From Nanobdellota archaeon (GTDB lineage Archaea; Nanobdellota; Nanobdellia; Woesearchaeales; UBA583), in the NCBI GenBank assembly GCA_022565615.1, contig JAIUMM010000013.1:1-39682 (forward strand): a stretch of DNA of 39,682 nucleotides, given 5' to 3'. Of the stretch, positions 1-7,249 are shown piece after piece; the stretch's first letter is position 1; each line of letters starts with the position of its first letter. Position numbers and translations under genes: made by a program. The notes beneath the pieces were generated by a model that was given only the letters and a program-made list of their open reading frames with translations, did not search any database and was not told the DNA's origin.

Positions 1-581
1 TAAAATGTTTTAAATTTAGCAAATTCTATAAAATTGGATTCTTTTTCAATCATTAAAATTGTCAAAATATTGTTAATAATTGAGTGGTGTATATTTTTTA
101 ATGTGTAACTATGAAGAGCATAAACTTGAATATTCTTTCTATTTTTGCTATCATCAATACATTTATTTTTTATAATTTCTAATTTAGTACAACTATTGAT
201 AATTTCAATTTCAATGAGATTATTTTTTTTATTTTCATAAAGTTTAAATTTTAAATATTTACTAATTAGCTGAGCACCAGCACAAATTCCTAGTACTGGA
301 ATTGAAATTAATTCACAGATCTTGAGAAATTCATTGTAATTTGAATGTAAATATTCAAAATCCTTAAGAGCAGTACCACAAATTATAATATGGGAAAATG
401 TTTTAATAAACGATTCTTCATTTAGTTTATTAGAATTGATATGAACCGTTGAATACGATATTCTATTGTTATTATCATTATTAAGATTTAGAATTATATT
501 TTCAATGGGTTTAACGAATTCAAATTCATGTAATTTATGAAAACATGTTGAGATGAGAAGAATATTTTTATTGTTGTTCAT
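1..581 (-). CDS. class I glutamine amidotransferase, partial (3' end off window)
   Basis: An open frame starts at ATG 581 on the minus strand and runs off the left edge, giving 193 visible residues. The segment IPVLGICAGAQLI at about residues 93-105 is the nucleophile elbow of class I (triad) glutamine amidotransferases, with Cys99 as the probable catalytic residue. A downstream VYALHSYTLKN segment also fits the fold. The catalytic His-Glu pair expected near the C-terminus would lie beyond the edge. Such domains release ammonia from glutamine for a partner synthetase; free-standing ones include the GMP synthase glutaminase subunit. The partner cannot be told here. It is divergent from the gene at 743. 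Confidence 0.75.
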   Translation of the reverse strand, partial: MNNNKNILLISTCFHKLHEFEFVKPIENIILNLNNDNNNRISYSTVHINSNKLNEESFIKTFSHIIICGTALKDFEYLHSNYNEFLKICELISIPVLGICAGAQLISKYLKFKLYENKKNNLIEIEIINSCTKLEIIKNKCIDDSKNRKNIQVYALHSYTLKNIHHSIINNILTILMIEKESNFIEFAKFKTF

Positions 582-742
582 ATTTTATTTAATTATAGTT
601 TAATATTTTAAAATTATATTTTAATTAATAATCCAATATTTATAATTATTTACTATTTTTAAGTATAATTTAAAATGTTTTTACAAATTTGTGTTTTACA
701 ATGATTACAAATTATTTAAAATAAAAGTAATCTATATTTATT

Positions 743-1222
743 ATGAAATATAATCATAATGATATTAAAAACTCAAAAAAAGGAGATGTTCATCAAGTAT
801 TTATTTTTGCAGTCTCAACAATTGTAGTTGTATTTGTAGGTTTTTTAGTTTTAAATTTTGTAGGTGTTCTAGGTTCAGATGTGGAGGATAGAGTTGTAAG
901 AGATTTCATCAATGAAGTGGAGTTAGATTTTAATTCAGTTCGTTCAGATTTTAATTCTGAGAGAGTTAAAAATTATAGAGTCCCAGGAAGAATTCAAAAA
1001 GTAGTTTTTACAACTCCTGCTTGTACAAATGAAGAATATAAAGAAGTATTTGATGGACATTATTTAATTGTTTATGATTCAACAAATCAAGTATTAGCAT
1101 TTACAGAACTTGGAGAATTTGGAGTATCAAACTCTGGTTGTTTTGAAATTGAACAAAAACAGTTTATTACACTTGCTTTTAGAAATATTAGAAATAGTGT
1201 CTTTGTTGATGATTTATCATAA
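743..1222 (+). CDS. pilin-like small secreted/membrane protein
   Basis: 159 aa. The short charged N-terminus contains KKGDVHQVF followed by one hydrophobic helix (about residues 19-43), the layout of archaeal type IV pilin-like precursors, where a class III peptidase cuts after a KKG-like site. The rest is a soluble mixed domain with two cysteines (in TTPACTNE and NSGCFE) that could form a disulfide outside the cell. A TATA-like AT stretch about 28 nt upstream fits leaderless initiation at this ATG. No specific family is recognised; pilin-like is inferred from the N-terminus only. A tRNA gene follows 47 nt downstream. Confidence 0.6.
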   Translation: MKYNHNDIKNSKKGDVHQVFIFAVSTIVVVFVGFLVLNFVGVLGSDVEDRVVRDFINEVELDFNSVRSDFNSERVKNYRVPGRIQKVVFTTPACTNEEYKEVFDGHYLIVYDSTNQVLAFTELGEFGVSNSGCFEIEQKQFITLAFRNIRNSVFVDDLS

Positions 1223-1268
1223 AGTATACTATATATTTTTAAATACAAATCAATTTTTCTACATAGTT

Positions 1269-1340
1269 GGTGAGGTGGCCAAGTGGTTAAGGCAAGAGGC
1301 TGCAACCCTCTGATCCCGGGTTCAAATCCCGGTCTCACCT
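1269..1340 (+). tRNA. tRNA-Cys (GCA)
   Basis: The cloverleaf closes fully. The acceptor stem is GGTGAGG/TCTCACC with a G-T pair at the base. The D stem is GCC/GGC. The anticodon stem AGAGG/CCTCT encloses loop CTGCAAC (anticodon GCA), and the T stem CCGGG/CCCGG has loop TTCAAAT. The discriminator base is T (U73), the known identity base of tRNA-Cys. CCA is not encoded and there is no intron. Its 3' end is duplicated about 108 bp downstream. Confidence 0.95.
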
Positions 1341-1495
1341 TAGATTTTCTAATTTACAATTATTTAATAATGTTTAAGATTTGAACTTTAGTTCCTTTGG
1401 TGCTAAAAATTTAGTTTAAATTTTTTCCCACAAATCCCGGTCTCACCTTAAATTTTCTCAGTTACAATTATTTATTAAATTTTAGAATTTGAATT
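1323..1495 (+). repeat. tandem duplication of tRNA-Cys 3' end plus downstream flank (108-bp period)
   Basis: The segment from 1323 (T-loop to acceptor end) reappears at 1431: CAAATCCCGGTCTCACCTTA is identical in both. The following roughly 45 bases are also clearly related but diverged (ATTTTCTAATTTACAATT versus ATTTTCTCAGTTACAATT). The second copy lacks the tRNA 5' two thirds and cannot form a tRNA. Because the flank downstream of the tRNA is repeated as well, tandem duplication explains it better than site-specific integration. Confidence 0.85.
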
Positions 1496-1510
1496 ATACA
1501 TAAAGTTTAA

Positions 1511-2440
1511 ATGTATATGCTTATTAATACATGTATGATTAATTTAGAATTAATTAAATCTAATATTTTAAGTAAGAGTATTTTATATCCTCTTTTTAGT
1601 AAGGTAGTATTATTAGTGATATTATTTTTTATAGGGTATATTTTAAGAGATTTCTTTGAAGAAGCTCAATTTTTAGCAGAATTATATGGTTTATTTATAT
1701 TTTATATTATATTGACTATTTTTTTTGGGTTTGGAAGTTCGCTTATTATATTTTTATATAAGAAAAGAAATAAATTTCAGGAGAATTATATAGATAATTT
1801 CACACTTGGAATATCAAGACTTTCATTTTTTTTAACTCATGCAATTTTTATTTTAGTTTCAGTTCATATATTATTTGTAAATATATTGACTCTTGCTACA
1901 TCACTTACAATTGTAGCTGTTGCAATGGTATTAATTTTTAAAGATTATATTTCAAATTTTATTAATGGAGTTCTACTTATGTTTTCAACAGATATAAGAC
2001 TTAAAGAATTTGTTAAAATTGGAGAGTTTAAAGGAAGGGTTACAAATTTTACGTTTAAAAATGTGGAATTGAAATCTGATTCAGGAGACATATTATATAT
2101 TCCTAATACAACTGTATATACAAAAGAGATAATTAATTATAGTAAAAATAATGTTAAGAATATATCAACTACTCTTGCTCTTCCAAAAGATGTATTTAGT
2201 AATTTCAAAAGTTATAAAGAGTCTTTAATTGAGACAATATTTGAGAAATATATTGATTTAATTAAAGATAAAAGTAATATTTCAATAATTATTAGTGAAA
2301 TGAAAAAGGATGAGTTACAATTAGTTATTGATATTATTACTTCAAAATATAGTTATAAATTAGAAAATGAAGTAAAAAATTTTATTTTTGAAACAAATTT
2401 AGAATTATTAAAAAAATTTGAAGATAAAAAAGAAAAATAA
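1511..2440 (+). CDS. MscS-family mechanosensitive ion channel
   Basis: 309 aa. Three or four N-terminal membrane segments (about 28-48, 60-82, 104-130, 130-150) lead into FKDYISNFINGVLL, the pore-lining helix region of MscS proteins. A beta domain follows, with KIGEFKGRVTNFTFKNVEL and GDILYIPNTTV, the usual MscS signature. The last 90 residues form a cytoplasmic alpha/beta tail ending in a lysine-rich stretch. Such channels open under membrane tension and release solutes during osmotic downshock. Starts at codons 1, 3 and 9 are possible; the sequence does not decide between them. The gene stands alone downstream of the tRNA-Cys repeat. Confidence 0.88.
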   Translation: MYMLINTCMINLELIKSNILSKSILYPLFSKVVLLVILFFIGYILRDFFEEAQFLAELYGLFIFYIILTIFFGFGSSLIIFLYKKRNKFQENYIDNFTLGISRLSFFLTHAIFILVSVHILFVNILTLATSLTIVAVAMVLIFKDYISNFINGVLLMFSTDIRLKEFVKIGEFKGRVTNFTFKNVELKSDSGDILYIPNTTVYTKEIINYSKNNVKNISTTLALPKDVFSNFKSYKESLIETIFEKYIDLIKDKSNISIIISEMKKDELQLVIDIITSKYSYKLENEVKNFIFETNLELLKKFEDKKEK

Positions 2441-2495
2441 AATAATTCCTTATACTTATTTTTATGAATTTTTTTAAAATTAATGTACGTTTTGA

Positions 2496-3860
2496 TTATT
2501 TTTTCTTCTTTGTATTCAATTTCTCTTGCTCTTTTTTTGCAATATTAATTGATGTATAAAAATCAACAATCTCTTTAGTATATGAAGAAGAATTTAACTC
2601 AGGAACCCAATTAGAAATATAATTTTTATCTTTATCATAATCATTAGTTTGTTTATATATGTTAAAATATCTAAATTCTCTTGAATCAGTTCCACATCCA
2701 GCAATATATTGCCAGTTTAAATAGTTTGAACAAGGGTCATAATCAAGTAAATGTTTTTCAAAAAATTCAGCACCAAGAATCCAAGGGAGATGTAAGTTCT
2801 TAATAAAAAAACTTGCAACATTTTGTCTAGCTCTATTTGACATATAACCTGTTTGAATAAGTTCACGAACTCCTGCATCAACAAGAGGATATCCTGTATT
2901 TCCTAATATAAAAGAATCATAATATTCTTGATTAAAATTAGAATAAATTTTAGAATTCGTAATTCCAGTTGTGCTGAAGACTTTATTTTTAAATTTTAGA
3001 CTTATCCATTTACAATATTCTCTCAATAATAATTCAAATTTAACCCAATATGTAGATGAATTACTTTTCACTTCTTTTTCAAATCTATTTATTTCAAAGA
3101 GAATTTCTTGAACACTTAAGATTCCAAAATTTAAATATACCGAAAATTTAGTTGAAAAATGTTCTCCTAACATTTCATTTTGAGTCTCTTTATATGTTAA
3201 GATATTTTGTTCTTTCCAAATATACTCATATAAATGTTGAAGAGCAATTTTTCTTGAAGGAGTGTATCTTAGAGTAATTTTCTCTTCTTCTAAACCTAAA
3301 TTAATTCGTGATACAAAATTACAATCAATAGGGTTGAATGTAAATGTAGGAATTGAAATACTTGATATTTTTACATCATAACAATTATGTTTTTCTACAA
3401 TTTTTCTAAATGTTGTATATGTGTTTGGAATTTCTTTAACACTTGAAAATGGTAATTGTTGAATATTGAAAATTGTTTGTGTGTTATATTGTTTATATGA
3501 AATTGAACTGTTATTACAATAGTCATGTAGAAATGAGTTAATATCTAATTCATCAGAGCTGTATTGAAATTCAGTTCTTATTTCATCAAATTTATAATCA
3601 TTGAGATATTTTTCAAGAATTGTTTGAGGTTCACCTAATTGAGTATGTAAATATAAGTTATATTTTTTTTGAAGATTTCTCTTAAAATTTTCAACTCCTT
3701 GAAATATAAATTCTTTTCTAATCGGACTCATCTTTGAGATATAATTATTATTATATATAAAAAGAGGAAAAACTATATCATCTTCATTTAAATTTAAGAA
3801 TAATTCATTATATTCATCTCTTAGAGTTGCAGTAATTAATATTAAAATTTTTTTATTCAT
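2496..3860 (-). CDS. cryptochrome/photolyase, DASH-type
   Basis: 454 aa, the usual photolyase length. The N-terminal alpha/beta antenna domain (about 1-130) precedes the helical FAD domain. The latter has a TGYPLVDAGVREL block, GYMSNRARQNVASF, LLDYDPCSNYLNWQYIAG and FRYFNIYKQ. The CSNYLNWQY and FNIYKQ blocks resemble CRY-DASH proteins more than classical class I CPD photolyases. These flavoproteins use blue or near-UV light to split cyclobutane pyrimidine dimers; DASH members are best on single-stranded or looped DNA. The lysine-rich tail may aid nucleic acid contact. The gene faces MscS tail-to-tail and is monocistronic. Family assignment is firm; DASH subtype is from remembered motifs. Confidence 0.9.
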   Translation of the reverse strand: MNKKILILITATLRDEYNELFLNLNEDDIVFPLFIYNNNYISKMSPIRKEFIFQGVENFKRNLQKKYNLYLHTQLGEPQTILEKYLNDYKFDEIRTEFQYSSDELDINSFLHDYCNNSSISYKQYNTQTIFNIQQLPFSSVKEIPNTYTTFRKIVEKHNCYDVKISSISIPTFTFNPIDCNFVSRINLGLEEEKITLRYTPSRKIALQHLYEYIWKEQNILTYKETQNEMLGEHFSTKFSVYLNFGILSVQEILFEINRFEKEVKSNSSTYWVKFELLLREYCKWISLKFKNKVFSTTGITNSKIYSNFNQEYYDSFILGNTGYPLVDAGVRELIQTGYMSNRARQNVASFFIKNLHLPWILGAEFFEKHLLDYDPCSNYLNWQYIAGCGTDSREFRYFNIYKQTNDYDKDKNYISNWVPELNSSSYTKEIVDFYTSINIAKKEQEKLNTKKKK

Positions 3861-3914
3861 ATTTTTATAATCTATTTCAAAAATTATATAAATATTAGTG
3901 TTCTATAATTCTTA

Positions 3915-4028
3915 ATGACTACTGAACTTGTTAAATGTCCTGAATGTGAGGAATATGTAATAAAACATAATTGTGATATTAAATGTTGAAATTGTTGTTT
4001 TTTTAAATGTTGTCATTATATTTATTAA
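3915..4028 (+). pseudogene. mini zinc-ribbon ORF interrupted by in-frame TGA
   Basis: An ATG at 3915 sits about 26 nt after a clear TATA box (TTATATAAATA, 3884-3894), the leaderless spacing of this genome. The frame reads MTTELVKCPECEEY, then HNCDIKC and a TGA at 3987-3989. It stays open through NCCFFKCCHYIY to TAA at 4028. CPEC, HNC and KC-x-NCC place cysteines as in a small zinc ribbon, and the TGA falls between two of them. Either the gene is a recent nonsense pseudogene, or only a 24-aa peptide is made, or the TGA is read through. TGA ends at least the antitoxin gene near 16489, so general reassignment is unlikely. The rest of the 376-nt gap between flanking genes holds only AT-rich sequence. 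Confidence 0.5.
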
Positions 4029-4236
4029 TTACTTTTCTAATTATTAACTAAACTTTGTTCTCAGAGATTTTTTCTTATTTTATAAATTTATTTTATAAAT
4101 AAAGACCTTATTTATTCTAAATTACGAATTAAATTTATTATTTTTTGTATAATTTATATTTTTGATCCTTTTTTTTAATTAATTTACAAATATTTATTAT
4201 GTCAATATTAATAAAGATTAACATTTTACATATACT

Positions 4237-5439
4237 ATGTTTGCAGAAGGAGATTTAGTTATTGTATCAATTGCCTTAATTAGTTTAATTGTACTTGCTA
4301 TATCTCTTTTAATGAAAGTTCAAAAAATTCCTCTTATTTTAAGTTATATTTTAGTTGGTTTTTTAATTGGACCTTTTTTTTTAAATTTTATTTCAAATAC
4401 TTCAATTATTATGCTTATTGGAAATTTAGGAGTTATATTATTATTGTTTTTTATTGGGTTGAGTATTTCTTTGGAAGATTTAATTAACAATTGGAAAGTG
4501 TCAGTATTAGGTACTATATTTCAAGTATTGCTTACAGTTGGAATTATTGCAATTTTAGGAGTATTTTTAGACTGGACTCTTCAAACAGTACTTTTAATTG
4601 CATTTGTGTTATCAATGAGCAGTACAGTTGTAATATTAAAAATTTTAGAAAGCAGAGGGGAGGAGAAGTTAAGACTTAGTAAAAAAGTTCTAAGTGTTGG
4701 TATTATGCAAGATATTATGGTAATTCCAATGCTTATTATTTTAAATATTTTCTCAGGTCAGAGTGTTTCAATTCAAACAATTTCTACACAAATTATAGGG
4801 ATGATTTTAGCAGGACTTGTAATTGTATATTTAGTAATTAATAAAAATAAAATTTCAATTCCATATATTGATTTTATTAAAAAAGATTTCGAAATTCAAA
4901 TGGCTTTTGTAATTGCATTTTGTTTTGGGATTGCTGCTCTTTCATTACTTTTTGGACTCTCAGCGGGACTTGGGGCATTTATTGCAGGACTTATTATCTC
5001 AGCTAGTAGACAGACTCAATTTGCATATCAAAGCTTGAATTCATTTCAAATAGTGTTTGTTGCATTATTTTTTATTTCAGTTGGAATGTTGATAAATATT
5101 GATTTTGTACTTGATAATTTACTTTTAATTGTATCATTAACATTAATTGCATTTGTCATTAATATTCTCATTAACTTTTTAGTATTTTTCTCATTAAAAG
5201 AGAAAGTTGTAAATAGTTTGTATGCATCACTTCTCCTCTCACACATTGGAGAGTTTAGTTTTGTTTTAGCTGCATTTGCTCTAGCTATTGGTTCAATTAC
5301 TCTTGAGGCATATAATTTAACAATTTCAATAATTGTACTTTCATTAATTATAACTCCAATATTTATTTCAATATTTAGAATTTTTGTATTAAAAGAACCA
5401 TTTTTTGGTTTTAATAAAGTAGAAGAGAAGGAGGAGTAG
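4237..5439 (+). CDS. CPA2-family monovalent cation:proton antiporter (KefB-like)
   Basis: 400 aa, almost wholly hydrophobic, with about 12 membrane helices. Family marks are KIPLILSYILVGFLIGP near the N-terminus, LLFFIGLSI, MSSTVVILKI, the acidic membrane motif GIMQDIMVIPML (the conserved Asp of CPA2 exchangers), GLGAFIAGLIIS and LLLSHIGEFSFVLAAFAL. There is no C-terminal TrkA-N or TrkA-C domain, so it is the membrane module alone. It probably exchanges Na+ or K+ for H+ across the membrane. It is monocistronic with its own AT-rich promoter. A second, CPA1-type antiporter lies at 7250-8596. Ion specificity cannot be read from sequence. Confidence 0.88.
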   Translation: MFAEGDLVIVSIALISLIVLAISLLMKVQKIPLILSYILVGFLIGPFFLNFISNTSIIMLIGNLGVILLLFFIGLSISLEDLINNWKVSVLGTIFQVLLTVGIIAILGVFLDWTLQTVLLIAFVLSMSSTVVILKILESRGEEKLRLSKKVLSVGIMQDIMVIPMLIILNIFSGQSVSIQTISTQIIGMILAGLVIVYLVINKNKISIPYIDFIKKDFEIQMAFVIAFCFGIAALSLLFGLSAGLGAFIAGLIISASRQTQFAYQSLNSFQIVFVALFFISVGMLINIDFVLDNLLLIVSLTLIAFVINILINFLVFFSLKEKVVNSLYASLLLSHIGEFSFVLAAFALAIGSITLEAYNLTISIIVLSLIITPIFISIFRIFVLKEPFFGFNKVEEKEE

Positions 5440-5635
5440 AAATAAGATTAGATTGATATTTTAAATAAATTTATAAATATTTAAATTTATAATATCTATA
5501 CAAAAATGGTTAATTTAATAACACGATGAGAAAATTAAAATGAATTAATTTATAGGTTGAAAATTAATTTTAAATAAAATTTAAAAAAGTGAAACTTATA
5601 ATTGATTTGACATATACATTATAATGTTATAAAAA

Positions 5636-6595
5636 ATGGTAAAAATGTTAAAATTTGAAACTGAAATGATTGAGAAAATTTTTAAAAATAATAATTTAGG
5701 AAGTATACATTTTTTTAAAAAAATTGAAATAGGATTTACTAATCAAGTGTATATAATTAATGATAAATATGTTCTTAAAATAAATATTAATGAAGAAAAT
5801 TCAAATGATTTTAGAAGGGAGTATGAGTTGTATAATTTTTTTAATGGAACCATTAATGTACCTAAGGTTATAGTATATGATAATTTTAAAAAAGTTATTG
5901 AATATGATTATATGGTATATCATAAAATAGAAGGAGAAAATTTATATGCAATTTGGGACACATATTCTATAAAAGATAGAAAAGAGATAGTTAAACAGAT
6001 CTGTTCTTTATTACGAATTATAAATCAGACTTCACTTATCCAAATTAAACATATTTTTCCTATTCAAAATATTTGTTGGAAAGATATATTTTTAATGAAA
6101 ATTTTAAAAGTTATTGTTGAAGTAGAAGAAAAAAATATTTTACAAAAAGAAATAATTGATGAAATAAAGAGTATGGTTAATACTAATATTAATCTATTAA
6201 AGGAAGAAAATATGAAATTAACATATTTTGATCTTCATTTTGATAATATACTTGTAAAAGAGAAGATGGTTGTTGGAATTATTGATTTTGAAAGAGTAGA
6301 TATATGTTCAATAGATTTAACATTAGATGTGATTAGGAGGATGAAAGAATATCCTTTAAAATATCCAAATCAAAAATGGAAAGCAAAAATACGAAGAGAA
6401 GATTATTTGGATTTATTAGATTGGTTTAATGAGTTTTATCCAGAATTATTCGATTTTAAAAAACTTGAAATAAGATTAGATTTATATTCTTTAGAACATG
6501 ATTTAGATACTTTAATTGCTCACCCTAACTCTGAAGAAACTAAAGAGATGATTTTTAATGTATTATCTAAATATAAAAATGTTAATACAAATTAG
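5636..6595 (+). CDS. APH/choline-kinase-fold phosphotransferase
   Basis: 319 aa. The N-lobe carries GFTNQVYIINDKYVLKI (glycine loop and likely ATP-binding Lys). The C-lobe has the catalytic loop YFDLHFDNILV, matching the HxDxxxxN motif of aminoglycoside phosphotransferase-like kinases except that the first His is Tyr. This is followed by GIIDFERVD, the Mg-binding DFx motif. Known relatives phosphorylate small alcohols such as aminoglycosides, choline, homoserine or sugars; the substrate here cannot be inferred. Start may be codon 4 (5645), better placed from an upstream TATA-like site. The gene is single and unusually AT-rich even for this window. Confidence 0.8.
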   Translation: MVKMLKFETEMIEKIFKNNNLGSIHFFKKIEIGFTNQVYIINDKYVLKININEENSNDFRREYELYNFFNGTINVPKVIVYDNFKKVIEYDYMVYHKIEGENLYAIWDTYSIKDRKEIVKQICSLLRIINQTSLIQIKHIFPIQNICWKDIFLMKILKVIVEVEEKNILQKEIIDEIKSMVNTNINLLKEENMKLTYFDLHFDNILVKEKMVVGIIDFERVDICSIDLTLDVIRRMKEYPLKYPNQKWKAKIRREDYLDLLDWFNEFYPELFDFKKLEIRLDLYSLEHDLDTLIAHPNSEETKEMIFNVLSKYKNVNTN

Positions 6596-6611
6596 ATTTA
6601 AAAATTTAAGT

Positions 6612-6733
6612 AATAGCGGGAGTTGGATTTGAAAATTTGCTTTAGCAAATCAACGAACGTAACGAAGTGTAGTGACCTTGCAACGAAGTTGGTGAGAATT
6701 CAAGGAGAGATATTTTTGAGTGTAACGAAAAAA
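6612..6733 (-). repeat. initiator-tRNA 3'-end fragment with hairpin, 120 bp from the intact gene
   Basis: Bases 6612-6633 (AATAGCGGGAGTTGGATTTG plus AA) repeat exactly the 3' end of the initiator tRNA at 6732-6753, giving a period of 120 bp. Right after the shared block comes a perfect hairpin, ATTTGC-TTTA-GCAAAT (6635-6650). Then follow GC-richer words related to each other (AACGAACGTAACGAAGTGT, CAACGAAGTTGG). The copy has only the T-arm 3' half and acceptor strand, so it cannot fold as a tRNA. It lies downstream of the tRNA in the direction of transcription. Confidence 0.85.
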
Positions 6734-6808
6734 TAGCGGGAGTTGGATTTGAACCAACGACCTCTGGGTTATGAGCCCAGCGAACACTCCTAGCTGTTCT
6801 ACCCCGCT
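6734..6808 (-). tRNA. initiator tRNA-Met (CAT)
   Basis: Read on the minus strand: acceptor AGCGGGG/TCCCGCT with A1-U72 and discriminator A; anticodon stem CTGGG/CCCAG with loop CTCATAA (anticodon CAT); T stem GTTGG/CCAAC with loop TTCAAAT. The three consecutive G-C pairs at the base of the anticodon stem and A1-U72 are the archaeal initiator tRNA hallmarks. This separates it from the elongator tRNA-Met at 37203. CCA is not encoded. It lies 35 nt from the L18e stop codon. Confidence 0.95.
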
Positions 6809-6843
6809 GTAAATATATGTATAATTATTAAAAAATATGGAAA

Positions 6844-7212
6844 TTATTTCATAATGTAAATTCTTGTAGCAGGTTTATTATTAACATACTCTTGAATTTT
6901 TGTAAATGTAGCTCCTGCTCCTTGAATTTTCTCAAGAGCTGAATCTGATGCTGAAAAAGCCACAATATGTACTTTTTTACTTAGAATTCCAGTTGCTAAT
7001 ATTTTTCCAGGAATAACTACAACATCTCCAGTTTTAGCTAATTTCTCAATTTTTTCTAAATTAACTTCTGCTCTTTGACTCGCAGGTCTTGAAAGTTCAT
7101 CTGCTATCTTGTTATACGCACCAATACCTTTTGAATTAGCAACTTTTTTACAAGCTCTAATAGTATCAAAAAGTTCTTGATTTGTAGTTTTAATCTTTAA
7201 TTTTTGCGCCAT
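6844..7212 (-). CDS. rpl18e: 50S ribosomal protein L18e
   Basis: 122 aa, full family length. The central KTGDVVVIPGKILATGIL block, the VHIVAFSASDSALEKI segment and the C-terminal GATFTKIQEY region are typical of archaeal L18e, the homologue of bacterial L15. It is a large-subunit structural protein. A TATA box (TTTATAAA, 7239-7246) lies about 30 nt before the ATG, so the mRNA is probably leaderless. The box overlaps the immediate upstream edge of the antiporter stop codon. L18e is often in an operon with L13 and S9, but here it is alone. Confidence 0.95.
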   Translation of the reverse strand: MAQKLKIKTTNQELFDTIRACKKVANSKGIGAYNKIADELSRPASQRAEVNLEKIEKLAKTGDVVVIPGKILATGILSKKVHIVAFSASDSALEKIQGAGATFTKIQEYVNNKPATRIYIMK

Positions 7213-7238
7213 TGCTATATGTAAAAAATTAAACTTGA

Positions 7239-7246
7239 TTTATAAA
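7239..7246 (-). promoter_or_regulatory. TATA box of L18e
   Basis: TTTATAAA centred about 30 nt upstream of the L18e ATG at 7212, matching the spacing seen for other leaderless genes in this window. Confidence 0.7.
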
Positions 7247-7249
7247 TAT

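Noticed and set aside
1110-1338. Two ORFs overlapping tRNA-Cys on both strands
   Set aside because: They run through the tRNA gene and the 3' part of the pilin-like gene in other frames; their protein sequence is the tRNA read as codons.
1431-1450. Second tRNA-Cys gene
   Set aside because: Only the T-loop 3' half and acceptor strand exist; no anticodon arm or 5' acceptor strand can be found upstream.
1323-1495. Integrase att sites of a genomic island at tRNA-Cys
   Set aside because: The downstream flank is repeated too and no integrase or cargo lies between the copies, so a tandem duplication fits better.
3987-3989. General reassignment of TGA to a sense codon
   Set aside because: TGA ends the antitoxin directly before the toxin start and also permease 2; too few cases, so local mutation is favoured.
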